Shown here: positions 1 through 5,726 of the stretch, piece after piece | Numbering within the stretch: position 1 is the first letter of the stretch | Layout: each line of letters begins with the position of its first letter | NCBI GenBank assembly: GCA_002316235.1 | Contig: DCDD01000136.1 | Coordinates: 2,774 to 8,499, forward strand | Direction: 5' to 3' | DNA from: Bacteroidales bacterium UBA1064 | GTDB taxonomy: Bacteria; Bacteroidota; Bacteroidia; Bacteroidales; Tenuifilaceae | Length of the DNA: 5,726 bases | Position numbers and translations under genes: made by a program | The notes under the pieces: generated by a model | Seen by the model: the letters and a program-made list of their open reading frames with translations, nothing else | Database searches by the model: none | Told to the model about the DNA's origin: nothing

Positions 1-9
1 AATTTTTTT

Positions 10-40
10 TTTGACAAGCAGTGGAATTCTATTAACTTGT
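10..40 (+). promoter_or_regulatory. possible Bacteroidota-type promoter before comEC
   Basis: TTTG at 10-13 is followed after 19 bases by TAACTTGT at 33-40. The Bacteroidota housekeeping promoter is TTTG (-33) and TAnnTTTG (-7) about 19-20 bases apart, so the spacing fits and the -7 box has two mismatches. A run of T precedes it. If real, transcription would begin near base 46, which would put the TTG at 37 upstream of the transcript and favour the GTG at 64 as the comEC start. The match is weak enough to be chance. Confidence 0.3.
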
Positions 41-2172
41 TTATAAGTTTAATTGCTACTGCAGTGTCGTTACCTTCCAGCTACCACGAGGTGCCATTTT
101 TCAGGCTGCTTGTACCGCTGGTTGTGGGGATTCTCGTTCAGCTGAGCCTGCAACCGCTTCATGCCAGCATGAACATTCTTCTTTTACCGGTGATAGGGTT
201 CTGCATTCTGGTGGTGCTATCACTGCTGAGAAAATGGGAGCTGCGCTGGGTTTATGGCCTAATGCTTAACCTTTTCATGCTGGTCTGCGGGCTTGTGCTT
301 TCCGTTAACTTTACCTTCAATGATGACCTTTCCGATTTACATGAGCAAGGTGTAGTAGTAAGGTTGACGGAAAGTCCCCAGCTACGTGCCCGTTCCCTGC
401 GGGCAGTTGGGAAAGTGGTTCGGGTGATGGATAAGGGGAGCATTTCACCAAACGAGGAAAAGGTTTTGCTTTACTTCTCGTTAACCGATTCTGCTGCCGC
501 TCAGCTGCAGTGCGGGGATATTATGGCTGCCCTTCTTAGGTTCAGCACAATAGAGGAGCCACAAAACCCCTACCAATTCAACTTTAAGCAGTACATGCTT
601 GCCCGCCAGATTCGCTTCAGCAGCTTCGTTGAGCCTGACAGCTGGGCCAGGGTAGGGCATCAGGAAAATGGTCTTGTTCAGCTGGCAGGAGACTTGCGTA
701 GTAAGCTGTTGGCTATGTTTTCCGAATTCGGGCTTAAGGATAGAGAGTATGCCGTTGTTTCAGCGTTAACGGTTGGCTACACCGACCTGCTCGACGATGC
801 GCTCCAGAAAACCTATTCAACCACCGGGGCCATGCACATTCTTTCCGTTTCCGGTTTGCATGTTGGCCTGGTTTATGGCCTGCTGGCCTTTTTGCTCAGC
901 TTCCTCCCGAAACGGGCTTTTTTCCGGATAATTAAGCTACCCATTCAGGTGGTATTTCTCTGGTTTTTTGCGCTTATTACCGGACTATCCCCGCCTGTTT
1001 GCCGTTCGGCTTTCATGTTCTCGCTGGTTGCCGTTGGTCAGGGCTTCAACTTCCGCACCAATATTCTAAACACGCTGGCCGCTGCAGCATTTGCCCTTCT
1101 TGTAGCTAATCCCAACAACCTGCTGCAGGTGGGGTTTCAACTTTCGTTTCTGGCGGTGCTCTCTATCGTGGTTTTTCACCCCTTTATCTACAGGCTGTTT
1201 ACTTTCAAAAGCAAAATTCTGGACTACTTCTGGTCGCTGATTGCCGTTTCAGTGGCTGCCCAGCTAGGAACAATTCCCGTTACCCTGGCTGCTTTTGGGC
1301 AATTCCCCACCTACTTCATGCTATCCAACATTATAGCCATTCCGTTATCCACGCTAATTCTGTATGCGGCTGTAGCCCTGGTGGTTTTTTCGCCTGTTCC
1401 GCTGGTTGGGGCATTCATCGGCAAAATTCTGCTTGTTCTTACTCGTTCTCTTAACGGGGGATTGCAGTGGATTGAAAGCCTGCCGCATTCCTCCATATCG
1501 GGAGTTTACATCTCCAGGCTGCAAATGCTTGTTCTGCTCTCGGCGTTGGTGTTCATCTCGCTGTATATCGTGCTGAAGCATTCATCGCAGCTGCGTGCAG
1601 CACTTTTACTTATGCTTTTTTTCTTCATGCTGAATATTCCCCAGCTTAGACCTGTAATCCGGAACGAGCTGGTGGTTTTCCATCTTCCTGGCAGCTCTAT
1701 GCTATGTATTCGGAACAACGGGCTGCCCATATTTATTGGTACCGATTCGGTTGGTCGGAATTTAGTTGAGGAAAGCGATTTTTTCCTGGGAGGGTATATC
1801 TCCCGGCAACCCTCGGGGCGCTATGGCTACATTAACCTGTGCTCCCCCGATTGGGAGCTACTGCGACAAAACGGCATATCGCTCCAGCGAAAATACGGAT
1901 TGGCTGTGCTGGAGTATAATGGTCGAACGGTTGCGTTACCCTACAGCGATTCGCTCCGGTATGCTACATTTGGGCAAACGCTCAATGCCGATGTTCTGGT
2001 GGTTAACCGCTTTGCCCGTGGAAACCTTTCCGATTTCATCAAACCCGAAGTTACCGTTGTGGATGCCTCGGTTAGGTTTAAACATGCTTCGGCGATGCTT
2101 ACCAGGTTTACCGGCAGGGGGTCGGCCATCCACAACCTGTCGGTTGACGGAGCCTATACAGCTGCCCTCTAA
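37..2172 (+). CDS. comEC: ComEC/Rec2-family DNA-uptake channel protein
   Basis: This is an integral inner-membrane protein of the ComEC/Rec2 family, which forms the channel that carries single-stranded DNA into the cytoplasm in natural transformation. Numbering from the TTG at 37: membrane segments at about 22-39, 45-64 and 71-90; a soluble OB-fold-like (DUF4131) region at about 95-225; then the polytopic Competence domain at about 230-515, with the family signature MHILSVSGLH at 266-275 and a conserved PPVCRSAFM segment at about 319-327. A last hydrophobic segment (about 520-538) leads to a soluble tail (542-711). The tail sits where longer ComECs carry a metallo-beta-lactamase-like domain, but no HxHxDH motif is visible. 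The start is uncertain: there is no in-frame ATG at the 5' end and the frame is open to base 1. TTG 37, GTG 64 and GTG 91 are candidates; GTG 64 leaves a short leader before PFFRLL, which looks natural. A start upstream of the window is also possible. The family call is firm. Confidence 0.92.
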   Translation: MFISLIATAVSLPSSYHEVPFFRLLVPLVVGILVQLSLQPLHASMNILLLPVIGFCILVVLSLLRKWELRWVYGLMLNLFMLVCGLVLSVNFTFNDDLSDLHEQGVVVRLTESPQLRARSLRAVGKVVRVMDKGSISPNEEKVLLYFSLTDSAAAQLQCGDIMAALLRFSTIEEPQNPYQFNFKQYMLARQIRFSSFVEPDSWARVGHQENGLVQLAGDLRSKLLAMFSEFGLKDREYAVVSALTVGYTDLLDDALQKTYSTTGAMHILSVSGLHVGLVYGLLAFLLSFLPKRAFFRIIKLPIQVVFLWFFALITGLSPPVCRSAFMFSLVAVGQGFNFRTNILNTLAAAAFALLVANPNNLLQVGFQLSFLAVLSIVVFHPFIYRLFTFKSKILDYFWSLIAVSVAAQLGTIPVTLAAFGQFPTYFMLSNIIAIPLSTLILYAAVALVVFSPVPLVGAFIGKILLVLTRSLNGGLQWIESLPHSSISGVYISRLQMLVLLSALVFISLYIVLKHSSQLRAALLLMLFFFMLNIPQLRPVIRNELVVFHLPGSSMLCIRNNGLPIFIGTDSVGRNLVEESDFFLGGYISRQPSGRYGYINLCSPDWELLRQNGISLQRKYGLAVLEYNGRTVALPYSDSLRYATFGQTLNADVLVVNRFARGNLSDFIKPEVTVVDASVRFKHASAMLTRFTGRGSAIHNLSVDGAYTAAL

Positions 2173-2212
2173 AATTATTGAAAACCTGGCAATGGGTTTG
2201 CTGTTTTTAGTA

Positions 2213-2220
2213 TTACTTTG
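2213..2220 (+). promoter_or_regulatory. weak -7-like element in the comEC-trkA spacer
   Basis: The 88-bp spacer between the comEC stop and the trkA ATG contains TTACTTTG, one mismatch from the Bacteroidota -7 consensus TAnnTTTG. The only TTTG upstream (2197-2200) is 12 bases away, shorter than the usual 19-20, so this is a weak candidate. No hairpin terminator was seen after comEC, so trkA may also be read through from comEC. Confidence 0.2.
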
Positions 2221-2260
2221 CAGCTGTAAAATATGCACTAAAACCTCTTTTTAGGGTGTC

Positions 2261-3601
2261 ATGAATATAATCATTGTTGGGGCAGGTGAGGTAGGAACGC
2301 ATCTTGCTACCATGCTGGCCAAGGAGTATCACGATGTAACGGTGATTGATCCCGATCCTGAAATGCTCAGCCATGTTACCGCTGTTTCCGATGTAATAAC
2401 CCTCGAAGGTTCGGCTGCCTCCATCAGTATCCTCAAAGAGGCCAACGTGAAAAAAGCCGATTTGTTTATTGCCGTTGCCCATTCGGAGGAGACCAACATT
2501 GTTTCCGCTACGCTGGCTAAGCGCCTGGGGGCTAAAAAGGTGATAGCCCGCATTGACCGCTACGAGTATCTTCAGCCCAACAATAAGGAGATATTCCTTA
2601 ACATGGGGATCGATTCCCTAATCTACCCGGAGAGGTTAGCCGCCCGTGAGGTAATTACCCTGTTGGGTCAAACCAGCTCCACCGAATTTGTCGATTTTTC
2701 GGGTGGCAAGCTATCATTGCTGGTTTTCCGCCTCGAAGAAGATTCCCCGGTTTTGGATAAAACCCTATTCCAGGCCACCCGAAGCATTCAAAATTTAGAA
2801 TACAGGGCGGTTGCCATTGCCCGCGAAGGTGAAACCATTATTCCCCGGGGTAACGACCAGTTTAAGCTGAACGATTTGGTTTACGTCATTGCCAACCAGG
2901 CTGGCATTAAGGATATGCTTGAATACACCGGAAAGGAGAATATTGACATCAACAACCTGATGATTCTTGGCGGTAGCCGAATTGCCATTCACCTGGCCGG
3001 TGAGCTGGAAAACTCCATGAATGTTAAGATTATAGAGGTGGACCGTGAAAAGAGTCAGCAGCTGGCCGAGCAATTTAAGAATGCGCTGGTGATTAACGGT
3101 GATGGACGCGATACCGACCTGCTTATGGAGGAGGGTATGCAGTACATGGATGCATTTGTGGCGGTTACCGGTAACTCCGAAACCAACATCCTTTCGTGCG
3201 CCATTGCAAAAAGCCTCGGGGTGAAGAAGACTATTGCCGAAATTGAAAACATGAGCTATATACGGTTGGCCGAGAGCATTGGGGTGGACACGGTTATCAA
3301 TAAAAAGCTGATTACAGCCAGCCGCATATTCCGCTACACCATGAGCACCGACGTGTCCGCCATCAAATGCCTTACCGGTTCCGATGCCGAGGTTCTGGAG
3401 TTCATCGTTAAGCCGGGTTCTCCGGTTACTAAAGGGAAGCTTTGCGAAATTTCTTTTCCCAAGGACGCCATTATTGGCGGGGTTGTTAGGGGTAGCACGG
3501 CGTTTATTGCCAAGGGCGATTCCGAAATTAAACCCTACGACCGGGTGGTGGTTTTTGCCCTTCCTTCGGCTATTAACAGGGTTGGGCGTTTCTTCAACTA
3601 G
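2261..3601 (+). CDS. trkA: Trk potassium transporter peripheral subunit TrkA
   Basis: This is a cytoplasmic NAD(H)-binding regulatory subunit that binds a TrkH/KtrB-type membrane protein and gates potassium uptake. Its 446 residues match full-length TrkA (E. coli 458), with two tandem RCK modules. Module one has a Rossmann RCK_N domain at 1-120 with the dinucleotide loop GAGEVG at 7-12 and the adenosine-ribose-binding acid at the end of beta-2 (VIDPD, D30), then an RCK_C domain at about 140-222. Module two has RCK_N at about 232-350, with loop LGGSRIAIHLA at 236-246 and acid D261, then RCK_C at about 366-446. The second loop ends in Ala where the first has Gly, a variation I believe is common in second TrkA modules. 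The ATG at 2261 places the first beta strand at the N-terminus as expected, with no Shine-Dalgarno, normal for Bacteroidota. It lies 88 bp after comEC on the same strand. No trkH follows; the next genes are convergent, so the membrane partner must be elsewhere. Confidence 0.95.
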   Translation: MNIIIVGAGEVGTHLATMLAKEYHDVTVIDPDPEMLSHVTAVSDVITLEGSAASISILKEANVKKADLFIAVAHSEETNIVSATLAKRLGAKKVIARIDRYEYLQPNNKEIFLNMGIDSLIYPERLAAREVITLLGQTSSTEFVDFSGGKLSLLVFRLEEDSPVLDKTLFQATRSIQNLEYRAVAIAREGETIIPRGNDQFKLNDLVYVIANQAGIKDMLEYTGKENIDINNLMILGGSRIAIHLAGELENSMNVKIIEVDREKSQQLAEQFKNALVINGDGRDTDLLMEEGMQYMDAFVAVTGNSETNILSCAIAKSLGVKKTIAEIENMSYIRLAESIGVDTVINKKLITASRIFRYTMSTDVSAIKCLTGSDAEVLEFIVKPGSPVTKGKLCEISFPKDAIIGGVVRGSTAFIAKGDSEIKPYDRVVVFALPSAINRVGRFFN

Positions 3602-3657
3602 CAGTTTTCGGGTTGGACTTGTAGAAGTTTTCCCAACTAACATTAAGTGTATAACTA

Positions 3658-3692
3658 AACGCTTCAGGTGTTCAGGTAACCCCTAAAGCGTT
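3658..3692. terminator. imperfect hairpin between convergent trkA and lipoprotein genes
   Basis: AACGCTT (3658-3664) pairs with AAGCGTT (3686-3692), AGG (3666-3668) with CCT (3682-3684), and GTT (3670-3672) with AAC (3678-3680). This gives 13 pairs with two single mismatches and a five-base loop. It sits 57 bp past the trkA stop and 63 bp past the end of the minus-strand lipoprotein gene. On the plus strand a run of seven T (3703-3709) follows after ten bases; on the minus strand the stem is followed directly by GTTTAGTTAT. Position and symmetry suggest a bidirectional terminator, though neither U-tract is ideal. Confidence 0.5.
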
Positions 3693-3754
3693 CGAGAGGA
3701 TATTTTTTTAAACGATATTATTATTTAATGCCTAAATCAGGCTAACCATCGGAC

Positions 3755-3892
3755 TTAAGCCCTGTTGATAACCTGTGCTTTGTTTGTATCGCTATAGGCA
3801 GGACACGTTTTCTTGCTGCACGAACCAGCTACGAGTACCATGGCGAGCAGGGCAACCAACATCCCCGATTTAATAAGTTTTCTTCTTCGCAT
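3755..3892 (-). CDS. tiny lipoprotein with Cys-Pro-x-Tyr-x-Asp motif (second of pair)
   Basis: This short gene encodes 45 residues, ATG at 3890-3892 and TAA at 3755-3757. The N-terminus is MRRRKLIKSG, followed by a hydrophobic stretch (11-22) and a lipobox ending AGSC, so C25 would be lipidated after signal peptidase II cleavage. The mature peptide has 21 residues and begins CSKKTCPAYSD; C30 is a second cysteine. No acidic residues directly follow the lipid-bearing Cys, so the surface-export signal known in some Bacteroidota is absent and I infer anchoring in the periplasm. The start at 3892 keeps the Arg/Lys-rich signal-peptide head; internal Met11 or Met18 would remove it. The gene begins 15 bp after the stop of a similar gene and probably shares its transcript. 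The plus-strand frame over this region has none of these features. I do not know its function. Short lipoproteins with a CPxY motif seem familiar from Bacteroidota genomes, but I cannot verify that here. Confidence 0.75.
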   Translation of the reverse strand: MRRRKLIKSGMLVALLAMVLVAGSCSKKTCPAYSDTNKAQVINRA

Positions 3893-3907
3893 ATTATTAG
3901 TTATTAA

Positions 3908-4033
3908 TCAGTTACCAGTTTTTTCACAAATATCCACATCTGCATATACAGGGCACGGTATGTTGTTGTGGCACGAGTTCAGCATAATCAGGCAGAACAG
4001 CCCAACAACAATTATATTTATTTTCTTTTTCAT
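3908..4033 (-). CDS. tiny lipoprotein with Cys-Pro-x-Tyr-x-Asp motif (first of pair)
   Basis: This short gene encodes 41 residues, ATG at 4031-4033 and TGA at 3908-3910. The head MKKKIN is followed by a hydrophobic segment (7-18) and the lipobox LNSC, a typical Bacteroidota form, predicting lipidation at C21. The mature peptide has 21 residues and starts CHNNIPCPVYAD; C27 and C36 are further cysteines. Its CPVYAD aligns with CPAYSD in the next gene, and both mature peptides have the same length, which points to a diverged tandem duplication. It is the promoter-proximal gene of the pair, with 15 bp to the next start and no Shine-Dalgarno. Its DNA is more AT-rich than comEC or trkA, as is the surrounding spacer. 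No function can be assigned. A spurious ORF is possible at this length, but a full signal peptide plus lipobox twice in a row on one strand makes that unlikely. Confidence 0.75.
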   Translation of the reverse strand: MKKKINIIVVGLFCLIMLNSCHNNIPCPVYADVDICEKTGN

Positions 4034-4199
4034 TTTTAGGATACCCCTGTATTACCCTAAGTAACAATGCTGCTTTAATATTGTTGCAATAAAGAAATAT
4101 TACGCAAGTTACTAAAATATATTTGACTTAGGTTTAAAATACCTTGACCAGTGAATAAAAAATATTGACGAATAAAATAGAAGTTCACTTATGTAAAAA
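4034..4199 (-). other. AT-rich leader region of the lipoprotein pair
   Basis: About 166 bp of non-coding, AT-rich DNA lie between the terminator of the large secreted-protein gene and the first lipoprotein gene. The strong terminator just upstream means the lipoprotein genes should need a promoter here. I found no convincing TTTG/TAnnTTTG pair on the minus strand, and no RNA gene or riboswitch. The only structure seen is a seven-base A/T inverted repeat (4076-4082 with 4096-4102). Confidence 0.4.
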
Positions 4200-4228
4200 A
4201 CAAAACCCCCAAGTTACGGGGGTTTTGT
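4200..4228 (-). terminator. rho-independent terminator of the secreted-protein gene
   Basis: CAAAACCCCC (4201-4210) and GGGGGTTTTG (4218-4227) form a perfect ten-base-pair stem, eleven with A4200-T4228, around a seven-base loop. Read on the minus strand, the stem is followed by six T (4200-4195). It starts 15 bp after the TAA stop of the large minus-strand gene. The plus-strand side has only a poor T-tract, so it acts mainly on minus-strand transcription. Confidence 0.9.
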
Positions 4229-4243
4229 AGTTATTTTGGTTGG

Positions 4244-5726
4244 TTACTGCTTAACCAGCTTACGGGTGGTTGATTTCCCCTGGTTGTTGGTAAACCTTAC
4301 CAGGTAAATTCCCTTTTCCAGGTTGCGCGTGTCAACCAACTCGGCACCGTTAACCTGCTGGTCGAGAACCACCTGACCAATTACTGAGAAGATGGTAACC
4401 CGGTTAACCTCGCTACCGCTGAACCTTATCACGTCGGTGAAGGGGTTGGGGTAAGCGCTGAAGGTTGCAAAAGGATTGGCCGGAGTATAGCTCCAAAGGC
4501 TTACATCGGCAGTCTCGCGTGGGTACATCCTCCATGCGCTGTAAGCGTAGTCAACAATACCCGTTACGTTGTAGTGCTCGCCTACGGTAGGGGTATATGC
4601 GAAGTATAGGTCGTCAACCAGAATTGGAGTGGTTCCGTCGCTAACCGTCCATGCACCATAGGAATCGGGGGCAGCAGTGCATTCAGCATTGGTTACCTTA
4701 ACCAGCACGCCCTCGTAGGGCTCGCTGGCAGCTGTGGTAACGCTGACCTCGGCCGGAGCTGGTGCCTGATTCCCTGAGTTGATAACCGTTAGCGCGGTAA
4801 CGTTCTTCAGCTCGGTGAGGGTGTTGTACTCATCCACCGTGGCGGTAAGCTGAACGCTATCGCCAACGGCAACTGCAAATGTGCAGGCGTAAACGTAAAC
4901 CCCGTTCCATGCACCAACGCCGTCCTGCATGAAGAAGGAGTAGTTGTTGTATGTGGCGCTAAACTTCATCCCCGTAACCAGCCCCTTGGTGGTTACCTGC
5001 TGTCCCTTGTAGGGCGAATCGGCAGGGGTAGCTTCGGAGAACTGGATGTCGTGAATGGTAACAACATCAACCTGCTGCACGGTAACGGTAACCGTCCATG
5101 CCTTGGTGCTGGCATCCTGTGCGGTTACGGTGTAGGTAACCGGGTTGGTGAAGTCCTGAGCCACGCCGCTGGCCGGGTTGATGGTTGCCCCTGCCGAAAC
5201 CGTGATGGTTGGGGTGAGGCTGGTTAGATTAGTACCGGCAGGCATAACCACCGAAACGGTTGCCCCCTGGGCATCAATCACCGAGGATATCTGACTTGGG
5301 ATGTTGAAGGAGAGTATATCGGCCTTGTTGCTGGGTGTAGAGGCAACGGTAACGGTAACCGTCCACACCTTGGTTGTTGTGCCATCCTGAGCGGTTACGG
5401 TGTAGGTAACAGGACTGGTGAAGTTCTGAGCCACGCCGCTGGCGGGAACAATGTTAGCCCCAGCGGAAACCGTGATGGTTGGGGTGAGGGCGGTTGCATT
5501 GGTGCCGTACAGCACCTCGATGCTGACAGTTCCGTTGGTGGAGTTAATGGTTGCAGCACCCGTTTGTTCGGGTAGCGTAAAGGTGAGTATCTCGGCAGCA
5601 GATGATAGGGTTGTTGAGTGTGTTCCCAGGTTAGCTATGTAGTCCTGCGGATGAACTTCCCATTCGGAGTTCTCTGCTGTAGTACCGGCCGAAGCAGCCC
5701 AATCGGTATTACCATGGGTAACCGAA
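4244..5726 (-). CDS. secreted multidomain protein with OB-fold and T9SS sorting domain, 5' end outside window
   Basis: This is the C-terminal 493 residues of a larger exported protein. The frame stays open to the window edge, so the GTG at 5515 is not the start. In order: residues 1-38, beginning SVTHGNTDWAASAGTTAENS, resemble the end of a lamin-tail (LTD) domain; 43-127 and 134-216 are two beta-rich repeats of the DUF5018/cadherin-like type, each ending in alternating Val-Thr; about 219-400 resembles the OB-fold domain of ExeM/NucH-type extracellular nucleases (HDIQF, GLVTGM, FFMQDGVGAWNGVYVY, VGDSVQLTATVDEY, TELKNV, YEGVLVKV); 425-493, from YPNPF through GQVVL and GIYLVRF to RKLVKQ, is a type A T9SS sorting domain. 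That domain is normally cleaved as the protein crosses the outer membrane and is attached to or released from the surface. No catalytic nuclease domain is visible; one could lie upstream or be absent. The low-complexity Thr/Val/Ala composition is typical of secreted Bacteroidota proteins. The gene ends 15 bp before a strong terminator. The T9SS call is firm, the OB-fold call good, the activity unknown. Confidence 0.9.
   Translation of the reverse strand, partial: SVTHGNTDWAASAGTTAENSEWEVHPQDYIANLGTHSTTLSSAAEILTFTLPEQTGAATINSTNGTVSIEVLYGTNATALTPTITVSAGANIVPASGVAQNFTSPVTYTVTAQDGTTTKVWTVTVTVASTPSNKADILSFNIPSQISSVIDAQGATVSVVMPAGTNLTSLTPTITVSAGATINPASGVAQDFTNPVTYTVTAQDASTKAWTVTVTVQQVDVVTIHDIQFSEATPADSPYKGQQVTTKGLVTGMKFSATYNNYSFFMQDGVGAWNGVYVYACTFAVAVGDSVQLTATVDEYNTLTELKNVTALTVINSGNQAPAPAEVSVTTAASEPYEGVLVKVTNAECTAAPDSYGAWTVSDGTTPILVDDLYFAYTPTVGEHYNVTGIVDYAYSAWRMYPRETADVSLWSYTPANPFATFSAYPNPFTDVIRFSGSEVNRVTIFSVIGQVVLDQQVNGAELVDTRNLEKGIYLVRFTNNQGKSTTRKLVKQ
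5078..5326 (-). repeat. tandem beta-sandwich repeat, copy 2 (83 residues)
   Basis: This in-frame repeat within the secreted-protein gene runs from KADILSFNIP to WTVTVTV and is the copy nearer the C-terminus. It aligns with the upstream copy through LTPTITVSAGA, PASGVAQ, FT.PVTYTVTAQD and WTVTVTV. The DNA is also conserved: 20 bases at 5121-5140 are identical to 5391-5410, and 24 bases at 5196-5219 are identical to 5466-5489. Confidence 0.85.
5345..5599 (-). repeat. tandem beta-sandwich repeat, copy 1 (85 residues)
   Basis: This is the upstream copy, from AAEILTFTLP to WTVTVTV, joined to copy 2 by a six-residue linker (ASTPSN). Its first half is more diverged (EQTGAATINSTNGTVSIEVL against SQISSVIDAQGATVSVVM in copy 2), while its second half is almost identical. 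These domains are structural spacers or adhesion modules in other Bacteroidota secreted proteins. Confidence 0.85.

Noticed and set aside
11..47. TTGACA at 11-16 with TATAAG at 42-47, resembling a sigma-70 promoter of E. coli type
   Set aside because: The spacing is 25 bases, far from 17, and Bacteroidota primary sigma factors use different consensus elements.
1766..2254. 162-codon plus-strand frame overlapping the end of comEC
   Set aside because: It is out of frame with comEC, rich in Pro, Arg and Cys in a way typical of shadow frames, and comEC remains intact to its natural end, so no frameshift is needed.
2795..3643. 282-codon open frame on the minus strand opposite trkA
   Set aside because: It lies entirely opposite the strongly conserved trkA frame, and its predicted protein has no recognisable domain, signal or coding-like pattern.
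3730..3742. Small hairpin GCCT-AAATC-AGGC just past the second lipoprotein stop
   Set aside because: Only four base pairs and no T-tract, too weak for a terminator compared with the hairpin at 3658-3692.
3813..4064. 83-codon plus-strand frame in the trkA downstream region
   Set aside because: It is the reverse shadow of the two small lipoprotein genes and has no signal peptide, conserved motif or good start context.
4076..4102. Seven-base A/T inverted repeat (TAATATT / AATATTA) upstream of the lipoprotein pair
   Set aside because: It is short, made only of A and T in an AT-rich spacer, and expected by chance; there is no evidence that it is an operator.
5080..5600. Regularly spaced repeats considered as a CRISPR or VNTR array
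   Set aside because: Only two long copies, in frame within a coding sequence and encoding protein domains.
5451..5642. 63-codon plus-strand frame at the right end
   Set aside because: It is antisense to the secreted-protein gene and composed of low-complexity Val/Ala/Ser translated from the repeat DNA.

Overview
The window looks like a chromosomal segment from a member of the Bacteroidota, probably Bacteroidales-like. The reasons are a C-terminal type IX secretion (T9SS) sorting domain, Bacteroidota-style lipoproteins, no Shine-Dalgarno sequences at the starts, and roughly 50% GC coding sequence with AT-rich spacers. I cannot name a genus.

Left part, plus strand: a comEC/rec2-family gene (about 37-2172) encodes the inner-membrane DNA-uptake channel protein. 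After an 88-bp spacer comes trkA (2261-3601), the NAD-binding regulatory subunit of a Trk/Ktr-type potassium transporter. The two share a strand but have no obvious functional link. No trkH lies directly after trkA, where Bacteroidota often place it.

Middle part (3602-4243): this stretch looks empty of long ORFs but holds two very short minus-strand genes (4033 to 3908 and 3892 to 3755, 15 bp apart). Each encodes a tiny lipoprotein: a charged N-terminus, a hydrophobic segment, a lipobox cysteine, and a mature peptide of exactly 21 residues carrying a shared Cys-Pro-x-Tyr-x-Asp motif. They converge on trkA, and an imperfect hairpin (3658-3692) sits between the two stop codons as a likely shared terminator.

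Right part, minus strand: the 3' two-thirds or so of a large secreted modular protein (5726 to 4244) whose start lies beyond the window. Visible in order are the end of a lamin-tail-like domain, two tandem beta-sandwich repeats of about 85 residues, an OB-fold-like domain of the kind seen in extracellular nucleases, and a T9SS type A sorting domain. A textbook rho-independent terminator (4200-4228) ends it and separates it from the lipoprotein pair.

Nothing here is a mobile element, CRISPR array or stable RNA gene. The least-explained content is the tandem pair of mini-lipoproteins.
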